Shown here: positions 56,809 through 64,000 of the stretch, piece by piece
Layout: every line of letters starts with the position of its first letter
Position numbering within the stretch: position 1 is the stretch's first letter
Assembly: GCF_036240795.1 (NCBI RefSeq)
Contig: NZ_CP108454.1
Span: 8,182,001-8,246,000 of the forward strand
Origin: Streptomyces sp. NBC_01268
GTDB taxonomy: Bacteria; Actinomycetota; Actinomycetes; Streptomycetales; Streptomycetaceae
Direction: 5' to 3'
Length of the DNA stretch: 64,000 nt
Notes under the pieces: model-generated
Databases searched by the model: none
What the model was told of the DNA's origin: nothing
What the model saw: only the letters and a program-made list of their open reading frames with translations
Made by a program: the position numbers and the translations under genes

Positions 56809-58002
56809 ATGCGTACTCAGTCCCGGCAGGGCTTTCCTTCCTCGATCCGGCAGCAGGGCAGCAGGCGGCGACGCGCCGTGTCGGCCGCGGCCGCGGTGGC
56901 CGTCGGCGTCATGACGCTGGGTACCCTCGCCCCGCCCGCCGCCTCCGATTCCGCCGCCACACCTGCCGCCGCCAGGCCGGACGCCGTTCAGCAGAGCCTG
57001 AACGCGCTGGTGCGCGACGACGGGATGCCCGCCGCGCTGGCGAGCGTCCAGGACCGGAACGGCCGAACCCGCACGTACACCGCAGGGGTCGGCGACCTGG
57101 CCACCGGCTCGAAGGTGCCCAAGGACGGTCAGGTGCGGATCGGCAGCAACACCAAGACGTTCACTGCGGTCGTCGTCCTGCAGCTGGTCGCCGAAGGGAA
57201 GGTCGGCCTCGACGCGCCCGTCGACACCTACCTGCCCGGCCTCGTCCGCGGGGAGGGGATCGACGGGCGCAACATCACCGTCCGCCAGCTCCTCCAGCAC
57301 ACCAGCGGACTCCCCGAGTACGGCAACCACATCGACGACGACGAGATCAGGTACCGGTACACCGAGCCCCGAGAGCTGCTCGACATCGCCCTCCGGTACC
57401 CGGCCGACGCGGCCCCCGGGACGACCTGGGGGTACAGCAACACGAACTACGTCCTGGCCGGCCTGATCATCCAGAAGGTCACCGGCCGCCCCCTCGCCGA
57501 GCAGATCGACCGCCGCATCATCAAGCCGGCCGGGCTGCGCCACACCTACTTCCCCGCCCCCGGCGACATGACCATCCGGGAGCCGCACCCCAAGGGATAC
57601 CACCGCAACCCGGCGGACGGACCGCTGCGCGAATTCACGCAGATGGACCCTTCGTGGGCATGGGCCGCAGGCCAGTTGATCTCCACCAACTCCGACCTCA
57701 ACCGGTTCTTCGGCGCACTCCTCGGCGGCCGCCTCCTCCCGGCCGCCCAGCTTGCCCAGATGCGCACCACCGTCGCCGTCGGCGGGCCCTCCGGACTCCG
57801 CTACGGACTCGGGCTCACCAGCAGGCCGCTGTCGTGCGGCGGCGTCTACTGGGGCCACGGCGGTGACATCGCGGGGTTCGAGACCCGGGGCGGCGTCACC
57901 GACGACGGCCGCGCCGCCAACGTCGCGGTCACCAGCATCCCGACGGACGAGGGTGCCACGCAGCACGTGAAGGACGCCGTGGACAGGGCCCTGTGCGGAT
58001 GA
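56809..58002 (+). CDS. Secreted serine hydrolase (beta-lactamase/DD-carboxypeptidase-like), copy 1
   Basis: 397 residues from ATG 56809. A Sec-type signal is followed by a penicillin-binding-protein-fold domain (about 70-390): SxxK in GSNTKTFTA, YSN in WGYSNTNYV and a KTG-equivalent HGG in WGHGGDIAG. The N-terminal part of the domain reads LNALVRDDGMPAALASVQD. Such enzymes hydrolyse D-Ala-D-Ala peptides, D-amino esters or similar. The gene and its leader (CAGGAGTTGACACATG) are duplicated next door. Confidence 0.9.
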   Translation: MRTQSRQGFPSSIRQQGSRRRRAVSAAAAVAVGVMTLGTLAPPAASDSAATPAAARPDAVQQSLNALVRDDGMPAALASVQDRNGRTRTYTAGVGDLATGSKVPKDGQVRIGSNTKTFTAVVVLQLVAEGKVGLDAPVDTYLPGLVRGEGIDGRNITVRQLLQHTSGLPEYGNHIDDDEIRYRYTEPRELLDIALRYPADAAPGTTWGYSNTNYVLAGLIIQKVTGRPLAEQIDRRIIKPAGLRHTYFPAPGDMTIREPHPKGYHRNPADGPLREFTQMDPSWAWAAGQLISTNSDLNRFFGALLGGRLLPAAQLAQMRTTVAVGGPSGLRYGLGLTSRPLSCGGVYWGHGGDIAGFETRGGVTDDGRAANVAVTSIPTDEGATQHVKDAVDRALCG

Positions 58003-58064
58003 ATCAGGCACCCGGCAACCCGGTGGCCCGAACGACGATCCAACGATTCCTCAGGAGTTGACTC

Positions 58065-59240
58065 ATGCGTGGACAGACACGGCAAGGGCTTTGCTCGCCG
58101 GGTCGGCAGCAGGGCGGCAGGTGGCGGCGAACCCTGTGCGCCGCGGCCGCGGTGGCCATCGGCGTCATGACGCAGGGCGCCCTCGCCCCGCCCGCCGCCT
58201 CCACTGTCGCCGCCGGCCCAGGCGCCGTTCAGCAGAGCCTGAACGCGCTGGTGCGCGACGACGGGATGCCCGCCGCGCTGGCGAGCGTCCAAGATCGCAG
58301 CGGCCGAACCCGCACGTACACCGCTGGGGTCGGCGACGTGGCCACCGGCTCGAAGGTGCCCAAGGACGGTCAGGTGCGGATCGGCAGCAACACCAAGACG
58401 TTCACCGCGGTCGTCGTCCTGCAGTTGGTCGCCGAAGGGAAGGTCGGCCTCGACGCGTCCGTCGACACCTACCTGCCCGGCCTCGTCCGTGGCGAGGGGA
58501 TCGACGGACGGCGCATCACCGTCCGCCAGCTCCTCCAGCACACCAGCGGACTCCCCAACTACAGCAACTACCTCGGGGACGACGTCCGGTACTACGCGCC
58601 CCGTGAACTGCTCGCCACAGCCCTCCGGCACCCGGCCGACTTCCCTCCCAGGACGCGTTGGAAGTACAGCAACACCAACTACGTGCTCGCAGGCCTGATC
58701 GTCCAGAAGGTCACCGGCCGCCCTCTGGGCGAGGAGCTGGACCGGCGCATCATCAAGCGCATCGGGCTGCGCCACACCTACTTCCCCGCCCCAGGTGACG
58801 CGAGCATCCGGGAGCGCCACCCCCACGGCTACTACCGGGAATCGGCGGACGCGCGGCTGCGCGACATCACGGAGACGGATCCCTCCTGGGGCTGGGCGGC
58901 CGGACAGATGGTCTCCACCAGCTCCGACCTCAACCGTTTCTTCACCGCACTCCTGGTCGGCCGCCTCCTGCCCGCGGCCCAGCTTGCCCAGATGCGCTCC
59001 ACCGTCCCCGCCGAAGCGACCTTCGGCTCCGGCTCCCGCTACGGACTCGGACTCGTCAGTAGGCCGCTGCCCTGCGGCGGCCTCTCCTGGGGCCACGGCG
59101 GCAGCTTCCCGGGGTACGAGACCCGGGGCGGCGCCACCGACGACGGCCGCGCCGCTCATGTCGCGGTCACCATGCAGCTCACCGACGAGGCGGGCAGGAA
59201 GAACCTCGAACGTGCCGCGGACGCCGCCCTATGCCGCTGA
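58065..59240 (+). CDS. Secreted serine hydrolase, copy 2 (tandem duplicate)
   Basis: 391 residues from ATG 58065. It is closely related to the gene before it, with long identical runs around the SxxK motif (GSNTKTFTAVVVLQLV) and YSNTNYVLAGLI. The third motif is WGHGGSFPGYE. Differences cluster in the signal region, a loop (SNYLGDDVRYYAPREL versus GNHIDDDEIRYRYTEPREL) and the C-terminal third, as expected for a diverging duplicate. The leader CAGGAGTTGACTCATG is also shared. The product should be secreted. Confidence 0.9.
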   Translation: MRGQTRQGLCSPGRQQGGRWRRTLCAAAAVAIGVMTQGALAPPAASTVAAGPGAVQQSLNALVRDDGMPAALASVQDRSGRTRTYTAGVGDVATGSKVPKDGQVRIGSNTKTFTAVVVLQLVAEGKVGLDASVDTYLPGLVRGEGIDGRRITVRQLLQHTSGLPNYSNYLGDDVRYYAPRELLATALRHPADFPPRTRWKYSNTNYVLAGLIVQKVTGRPLGEELDRRIIKRIGLRHTYFPAPGDASIRERHPHGYYRESADARLRDITETDPSWGWAAGQMVSTSSDLNRFFTALLVGRLLPAAQLAQMRSTVPAEATFGSGSRYGLGLVSRPLPCGGLSWGHGGSFPGYETRGGATDDGRAAHVAVTMQLTDEAGRKNLERAADAALCR

Positions 59241-59269
59241 ACCCCGCCGAGGGCGTTCAGTGAGAACGA

Positions 59270-59304
59270 CCCGGTGGGCCAGACATGACGTCGGGCCCAC
59301 CGGG
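59270..59304 (+). terminator. Hairpin terminator after serine hydrolases
   Basis: Perfect 11-bp inverted repeat (CCCGGTGGGCC / GGCCCACCGGG) with a 13-base loop, 30 bases after the stop of copy 2. Confidence 0.75.
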
Positions 59305-59368
59305 CAGCGACGGCCATGGAAGGGCCGGCGGACTGGTTCCTCTTCCCGCCGGGGGCGGCGCGGACCAC

Positions 59369-59429
59369 GCACGCGCGAGGACCCCGCACGCGCGAGGACC
59401 CCGCACGCGCGAGGACCCCGCACGCGCGA
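59369..59429. repeat. 17-bp tandem repeat, 3.6 copies
   Basis: Unit GCACGCGCGAGGACCCC, three perfect copies and a 10-base partial one, in the converging gap between copy 2 and the collagen-like membrane gene. A simple repeat; a role in termination is only a guess. Confidence 0.9.
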
Positions 59430-59449
59430 TCCTCATTCGGCACGTGTGA

Positions 59450-60019
59450 TCACTGTGAATCGCGCTCCAGGAAGTCTGGAAGTGCTCGCTCGCTGGGCCC
59501 GGTGGATACGACGTCATCGACATGTTGGCTCTTGAGGCCCCGCGCCCGTGGTGATGTGGCTTTCGGAGGTGACTTGACCGGACGCGGGGGGCCCTTTGGC
59601 CCTCGTGGACCCCGGTCACCCGGTAGCCCTTGCGGGCCGGTCTCACCCTGAGGTCCGGCAGGCCCCTGTAGTCTTGCCCGCGCTTCGGCACCGATGGCTT
59701 CCCTCGCCGTGTTTGCGACCGCCTTGATCCCGAAGTACGCCGTGGTGATCGCCGTAACGGCGGTGAAGGCACTGGTGAGGATGGGGACGACGTGTTCGCC
59801 GTTCTTCCCCAGGTTCGCCAAACCCCAAATCCCGGCGACGACAATGGCGAGGTCACTGGCCACGACCGCGATGAGTCCGGTCGCGGAGCGGAACGCGTCA
59901 GGGTCGCGGTCCTCTTGCTGCTCGCCCCCTCTGCCCTTCCTGACCATGAACAGGGAGACGGCGGCGACCACGAGGACACCCGCGACTAGGACCAGCAGCA
60001 CGACATCCAGCGGCTTCAC
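59450..60019 (-). CDS. Membrane protein with collagen-like C-terminal repeat
   Basis: 189 residues from a GTG at 60019. Two or three hydrophobic segments: VVLLVLVAGVLVVAAVSLF at the N-terminus, ASDLAIVVAGIWGLANL and TSAFTAVTAITTAYFGIKAV. A Gly-x-y collagen-like stretch follows (about 118-146, GPAGPQGETGPQGLPGDRG...), then a Lys/Arg-rich tail. Collagen-like tails can form triple helices and thus oligomerise membrane proteins. Short repeats of this kind are uncommon in Streptomyces membrane proteins. Ribosome site weak. Role unknown. Confidence 0.75.
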   Translation of the reverse strand: MKPLDVVLLVLVAGVLVVAAVSLFMVRKGRGGEQQEDRDPDAFRSATGLIAVVASDLAIVVAGIWGLANLGKNGEHVVPILTSAFTAVTAITTAYFGIKAVANTAREAIGAEARARLQGPAGPQGETGPQGLPGDRGPRGPKGPPRPVKSPPKATSPRARGLKSQHVDDVVSTGPSERALPDFLERDSQ

Positions 60020-60755
60020 GGGGCCCCATTTCAGCCGCGGGCCTCTCAGGGCCTGACAGCGGGATCAGGAAGCACCATCCAGGTCCAGTGTCACCCCGGG
60101 GCTCCCGATCAGCATGTCCGGCCCGAGGGCGGCGCGAGCTGATCTGGAAGCAGGCCAGGTGGTGGCCCTGCGCCACGGCTCGGCCGGGGCCGCACACGTG
60201 TCGAGGAGCAGCTCGCACCACGTCACGGCAGCGTTGATCGTCAGGCGCGCGCGACGAACCCCAGGCACGGCCGGAGCGCTCGCTGGGCCGTGGCCACCAC
60301 GGAAGCCCTGGTTGCGGAGTGCGGCCACGCCGACGGCGAGACTGATCGCACAGGGAGCACCACCCTCGCGATGCCCGACCAGCGCACGCCGGCGCCGGCA
60401 TGCGCCCAGAGCTGGCACCGGCCCGCCGCCTCGGCCGCCGCGAGCACATGACCGAATCGTCCAGGCCGTCGCCGGCCTGCTCTCCCCTCAGCAGACCGCT
60501 GACCTGACACCTGCACGACAGACGTGAACACCAAGCCTCGCTGGGAACCCCGACGACTCACCTCTCCTGTGCACGAGCTCGTCAGGGCCTGTCGTCGCCC
60601 GACCCGGACGGAACGTCGAATCCGGCCAACATCCCTTCGCTGTCTGGGCTTTGACAGCCACCGCTGCTAGCTTCGCGCGCAGGATTCCAGAGCCTGGGGG
60701 GACTCATGGGGCTGCGAGCGAGCACGGCACCGTACGCCGGGTCCGAGGCGATCCG
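60020..60755. other. Region without intact gene, holds repeat segment A
   Basis: About 735 bases. It carries repeat segment A (60420-60585). A minus frame (about 60065-60418) and plus frames were examined but not accepted. The last 12 bases hold the GAGGCG site of the toxin-like gene. Confidence 0.45.
60420..60585 (+). repeat. Dispersed repeat segment A
   Basis: Plus-strand copy of segment B (52946-53083, inverted). Shared landmarks in order: GGCCGCCGCGAGCACAT, GTCGCCGGCCTGCTCTCCC, GTGAACACC and GTGCACGAGCTCGTCAG. A frame in it reads RIVQAVAGLLSPQQTADL; the B equivalent reads MVHTVAGLLSRRQTADRM. Both appear to be remains of one unknown gene. Confidence 0.65.
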
Positions 60756-62663
60756 ATGAGCAGCCCGCCGCCATCGGGCACGGTGCCCACACCGGGCGCC
60801 ACGCAGTTGCCGGGCCAGGGCGGCGCGCCGAGCGTCCCCTCACCCCAGACCACTCCGTCACCCCAGGCCAACACCGCGCCGGTCGCTCCCGGGCAGCAGG
60901 CCCCGGCATCCCCGCCCGTGCAGACGCCGCCGCTGCCGCCGCCCCCGGTGACCAGCCCCTGGTCGGCCGCGGGGATCATCGACGTCCAGCCGCTCCAGCT
61001 CTACGAGGTCTCCGCCGCCCTCGCCTTCGAGCAGGGATCGTTCCACAAGACGCTCATCCAGCTCCTGGACGCCCACGCGGGCTACGCCCGGGTGGGCGGC
61101 TCCGGCTCGGCCGCGGTCGAGTTCGCGACCGAGTACGCCAAAGTGGTCGCTCTCCTCCTCGACGTTCACGCCAGGGCCGTACTCGCCATCGGCGGGGCCG
61201 CCATCGGCTTCACCACGACCGCCAACAACTTCGGCCTCGCCGACGCCTCGACCCACCCAGGCGGCCCGCCGTTCACGCCTCAGGGGCCGCCGGTGGTCAT
61301 CTGGCTCAAGCCCACGTACACGCCCCCGCCGCCCTTCGGAGTCCGCGACGGCAACGCGGTCGACGACTTCCTTGACGTCATCGACGGCGGCATCGCCGGC
61401 GATCTGATGCGCGAGGTCGTCGAGGCGGCCCTGCGCACCGGGCGCGCGCTCGAGATACTGCCGCTGCCGAACTACCTCCGAGTCAACGAGGTCTCGCAGC
61501 TCTGGCTCGGCCACCAGATGGGCATCGGAACGATCGAGGGGCAGCTCCTCACCACCGTCGACACCATCACCGACCACACCAACGCCGACTGGCACGCGGC
61601 CATGCGTCAGTTCGTGTCGTCCCTGTGGGGCACCACGGCCTGGGGGAAGCGGACGGCCGACTACGAATGGGCGCACAAACCGCCGACCGGCCCCGGCACG
61701 AGCCTCCCGGTCTTCGGCGTCCTGTCGACCACCGCCGAGAAACTGGCCGAGGTGACGCGCATCTACGCGGAGGCAGCACAGCGGGTCCGGGCAGACCTGC
61801 GCGGAATCCTCCATCGCGCCTTCAAAGAAGCCCTGGTGGTCCTCGACGTCACCGACATCAAGGGCTCGATCAAGCACCTCTTCGACCGGCTCAAGAAGCT
61901 GTCGAAGGGTCTGCTGGCCGCAGTCCTCCTCAACATCGACACCGGCGCGGTCAACCGAGCCGTCGACACCTACGAAGAGCAACTGCGGGCGCAGGCCGGC
62001 ACGCTGCGCGGTCTCATCCCCGCCTTGGAGGAGGCGGCGCGCGCCGTGCCCACCTTCCAGGCCGAGGAGGCTCGGGCGGAGGCGTACGGCGCGCGATCGC
62101 TGTTCGAGTTCAACCGCAAGATCTACCCGGTGAACCCGGACGCCTGGAACCCGGCCAACCACTTCCAGGTCGACCTGGCCGCGATGGAGTGGGAGCGCAA
62201 CGACTACCAGCCGAACCCGCAAGCGCCCGTGGTCCCGGGGCTGGAGGCCCACACCGTCGACAAGCACGTCGGGCTCACTCCGGAGCAGCTCACGCACCGG
62301 CTGCGCGACCAGGGCACCGACCCCGCGTCGACCTTCCGCGACCTGCCATCCGCCCAGGAGTACGTCAACGCGGCCGTGAACGACCCCGCCAAGAAGGACA
62401 TGCTGGACAATTGGATACGCAGGCAGGAACAGAAGGTGTTGAACGGCACCTTCAATCCAGAGTCCACCCAGAACTGGGACTTCCCGGTCAAGGACGCCAA
62501 CGGGCAGGCCGTAGAGGTCGGCACCTCCGTCAGCCAGGCGGACTTCGCCGCGCAGGGCTACGCGGCGACCGGAACCCCCGTGCACACCGTGCACGTGTCC
62601 CTCGCCTACTCGCCCGAGACCAAGTCGCTCTACGTGCTGACCGCCTATCCGAAGGCCCCCTAG
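60756..62663 (+). CDS. Type VII-linked polymorphic toxin with RNase A-like C-terminal domain
   Basis: 635 residues from ATG 60756 (GAGGCG site). A Pro-rich N-terminus (1-65, no signal peptide) is followed by long helical regions (about 70-450) like those of type VII-exported or LXG/PPE-type proteins. The C-terminal 110 residues resemble the CdiA-CT RNase A-like toxin domain: LEAHTVDKHVGLTPEQLTHRL, trimmed here, with DPASTFRDLPSAQEYVN, MLDNWIRRQ and the ending VHVSLAYSPETKSLYVLTAYP. The first His pair and the last strand are typical of this family. It would cut RNA in a rival cell. The stop is followed by 1 base and the candidate immunity gene. Confidence 0.82.
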   Translation: MSSPPPSGTVPTPGATQLPGQGGAPSVPSPQTTPSPQANTAPVAPGQQAPASPPVQTPPLPPPPVTSPWSAAGIIDVQPLQLYEVSAALAFEQGSFHKTLIQLLDAHAGYARVGGSGSAAVEFATEYAKVVALLLDVHARAVLAIGGAAIGFTTTANNFGLADASTHPGGPPFTPQGPPVVIWLKPTYTPPPPFGVRDGNAVDDFLDVIDGGIAGDLMREVVEAALRTGRALEILPLPNYLRVNEVSQLWLGHQMGIGTIEGQLLTTVDTITDHTNADWHAAMRQFVSSLWGTTAWGKRTADYEWAHKPPTGPGTSLPVFGVLSTTAEKLAEVTRIYAEAAQRVRADLRGILHRAFKEALVVLDVTDIKGSIKHLFDRLKKLSKGLLAAVLLNIDTGAVNRAVDTYEEQLRAQAGTLRGLIPALEEAARAVPTFQAEEARAEAYGARSLFEFNRKIYPVNPDAWNPANHFQVDLAAMEWERNDYQPNPQAPVVPGLEAHTVDKHVGLTPEQLTHRLRDQGTDPASTFRDLPSAQEYVNAAVNDPAKKDMLDNWIRRQEQKVLNGTFNPESTQNWDFPVKDANGQAVEVGTSVSQADFAAQGYAATGTPVHTVHVSLAYSPETKSLYVLTAYPKAP

Positions 62664-62664
62664 C

Positions 62665-63333
62665 ATGCCTCAGGTGACCGAACCCACCAACGCCCTGTTC
62701 ACCGGCGGTGTCCTCGCCCGTGTCGTCGATCTCGCCGCGTCCTCGCGGAATCCCGGAGGCGACCCGCTGGAAGACGAACTGCAGCGCTTCGCCCGGGTCC
62801 TGCAGGACTCGCACGCGATCGCCTGGGTCATGCCGCTCGACGCGGTGGCGGCGCTGCTCGACGGCCTCGCGGAGGAATACGGCACGGAGCAGTACGCCGG
62901 CCGGCCCGCAGGCTTCCGCGCCCGGCTCGACCGGGCCGCCGGAGACGAGCCCGTGGCCGGATTCCTGCAGTCTCTGGCCTCGCTCTTCCGCGCACCCTGG
63001 TTCGCCGCCTGCCCCGGCCTGGACGAACTGCCGCTCTCGCAGTGGGAGGCGCTGGCCCGGTTCGACCTCGTGAACGGCTTCGCGTCACAGCTCCCCACGG
63101 GGGAGTACGACCGTGATCCTCGGGCGGAGGCGCGCAGGCTTGTGCGCATGGACCACCCCGACTGCCACGAGCGGATCGCCGCCCTCGCCGGGGAACTCCA
63201 GCGCGTCCTCTACATGTTCCACACCCCGGAGGCACTGGACGCCGCATTCGCGCCCGTGATGCCGTCCGTGACGCACGAGCGGCTGAGCCTCCTGCTCGAC
63301 GCCGTGCACACCCACTTCGCCCAAGAGCATTGA
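62665..63333 (+). CDS. Candidate immunity protein for the RNase A-like toxin
   Basis: 222 residues from ATG 62665, one base after the toxin stop, so translation is surely coupled. It is an acidic, mostly helical cytoplasmic protein with no signal peptide and no family I recognise (WVMPLDAVAALLDGLAEEYG; FDLVNGFASQLPTGEYD). Tight linkage to a toxin-like gene is the usual place of an immunity gene. Protection has not been shown. Confidence 0.65.
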   Translation: MPQVTEPTNALFTGGVLARVVDLAASSRNPGGDPLEDELQRFARVLQDSHAIAWVMPLDAVAALLDGLAEEYGTEQYAGRPAGFRARLDRAAGDEPVAGFLQSLASLFRAPWFAACPGLDELPLSQWEALARFDLVNGFASQLPTGEYDRDPRAEARRLVRMDHPDCHERIAALAGELQRVLYMFHTPEALDAAFAPVMPSVTHERLSLLLDAVHTHFAQEH

Positions 63334-63357
63334 CCCGAGACGCAAGGAGCGATCACC

Positions 63358-63765
63358 GTGCCCATCGATCCCGACCTCGACGTGTCGGAGGAGGACCTCA
63401 CCCGTCTCGCGGACGACCTGGACGCGATGCAGGAGCACCTCGACGGGCAGGTGCGCCGCATGGACGCCATCGTCGACCGGGCCGAGGCCCGCTGGCGCAG
63501 CCCGGCGGCGACGGCGTACCGGAAGCTGCACCGGGAGGCCGGCGCGGACGCGGTACGGATCAGGGAGATCCTCGGGGTCCTGGAACAGGCGGTCCGGATG
63601 AGCCGGGACGGGTTCACCCGCCAGGAGCTGGACACTCTGCGGCGGCTGCGCGCGGAGAGCGACTCGGTCGACGCGGCGGCGGAGGTGCGCGCCCTCTCCG
63701 GCGAGGGCCCCGCCGCCGGACAGGGCGGGCCGGAGGCTCCGCGCAGCAGGATCAGCGACATCTAG
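63358..63765 (+). CDS. WXG100-type secretion-associated protein
   Basis: 135 residues from a GTG at 63358 with an AAGGAG ribosome site. Two helices separated by a WxG-like turn (RWRSPAATAYRKL; the Gly is Ser here) and a long acidic/Pro C-terminal tail (ALSGEGPAAGQGGPEAP). EsxA/B-like proteins are substrates or partners of type VII secretion. It lies 24 bases after the candidate immunity gene in the same transcript. Confidence 0.78.
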   Translation: MPIDPDLDVSEEDLTRLADDLDAMQEHLDGQVRRMDAIVDRAEARWRSPAATAYRKLHREAGADAVRIREILGVLEQAVRMSRDGFTRQELDTLRRLRAESDSVDAAAEVRALSGEGPAAGQGGPEAPRSRISDI

Positions 63766-63787
63766 GAAGGGCGAGGGGGGACGACGT

Positions 63788-64000
63788 ATGAGCGACGACG
63801 GCTCGATCTCCGTCGACATCGGCGCGCTGCGCGAGATCGCGGGAGACCTGGAGGACATCCTGCGCAAGCTGGACGAGCGTCTGAGCGCGCTGTACGACCG
63901 TACGGTTCCGGTCGTCCTCGCGTGGAAGGGCGAGGCGCGGGAGGCGTTCGTGGACGAACTCGACCGCTGGGACCGCCAGATGACGGACCTGCGCGCGGCG
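63788..64000 (+). CDS. WXG100-family protein, cut by window end
   Basis: 71 residues visible from ATG 63788 (AAGGGCGAGGGGG before it). The helix-WxG-helix pattern is clear: REIAGDLEDILRKLDERLSAL, trimmed here, then WKGEAREAFVDELDRWD. It is a typical ESX-type small protein, probably the partner of the preceding one. The C-terminus lies beyond the window, so secretion-machinery genes could follow there. Confidence 0.85.
   Translation, partial: MSDDGSISVDIGALREIAGDLEDILRKLDERLSALYDRTVPVVLAWKGEAREAFVDELDRWDRQMTDLRAA

Noticed and set aside
54736..58011. A 1091-residue minus-strand frame
   Set aside because: Only its last 219-230 residues are real (response regulator); the rest is antisense or out of frame to the kinase and a serine-hydrolase gene.
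59369..59429. CRISPR array
   Set aside because: Units are directly adjacent with no spacers, so it is a simple tandem repeat.
60065..60418. Minus-strand frame of about 117 residues
   Set aside because: It has some protein-like stretches (LTINAAVTWCELLLDT) but no ribosome site and no recognisable family; it lies in a region of gene remains.

Overview
The window looks like Streptomyces chromosome (or a close relative). Base composition is very GC-rich with strong third-position G/C bias, GTG starts are common, many gene pairs overlap as ATGA or GTGA, and the families are typical of the genus (RheA/Hsp18, tandem DUF2267, GPP34, Imm49, LuxR-type LAL regulator, Tat and Sec exoenzymes, WXG100 proteins). 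No tRNA, rRNA or CRISPR array was seen. Identifications come from reading translations by eye; no database search was run.

Layout. 0-4.7 kb: an Lrp/AsnC regulator (cut by the window edge) diverges from an MFS transporter, M20 amidohydrolase and amidase operon. 4.7-13.6 kb: a two-component pair, an erythromycin-esterase-like exoprotein, a MazG-like protein, a decayed Ser/Thr kinase, a GPP34 protein and a large LAL regulator with degenerate Walker motifs. 13.6-22.2 kb: a secreted subtilase with a P-domain and strong terminator, a DUF4279-like pair, the RheA/Hsp18 heat-shock locus with two clear operators and two DUF2267 genes, a squalene/phytoene synthase-like gene, and a secreted beta-propeller phytase behind a Pho-box-like repeat. 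22.6-27.6 kb: xanthine dehydrogenase genes (FeS/FAD subunit, Mo subunit, XdhC) with a tiny upstream ORF. 27.8-28.0 kb: a MITE-like element. 28.2-37.4 kb: small membrane protein, metallophosphoesterase, a three-gene MoxR ATPase/VWA-metallopeptidase/500-aa cassette, a cardiolipin synthase-like protein and a BrkB/YihY protein. 37.5-46.1 kb: MarR-MFS, a secreted beta-helix protein, a TetR regulator with paired operators next to an alkyl-DHAP-synthase-like FAD enzyme, and an Imm49 protein.

47.0-50.5 kb carries two overlapping genes for secreted VCBS-repeat proteins. The second is a three-part protein: CdtB/DNase I-like nuclease, SGNH esterase, then VCBS repeats. 50.4-54.7 kb is a decayed zone: an IS remnant whose end matches the MITE, two HNH-nuclease fragments, and a repeat segment that recurs at 60.4 kb. 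Embedded there are a membrane Ser/Thr kinase and a Dps protein. 54.7-59.3 kb: a second two-component pair and a tandem duplication of secreted serine hydrolases. 60.7-64.0 kb: a probable type VII-linked toxin cassette, made of a large protein with an RNase A-like C-terminus, a candidate immunity gene abutting it, and two WXG100-type genes, the last cut by the window end.

Main themes are extracellular enzymes and toxins with local regulators, and several degraded genes that mark past insertion and loss.
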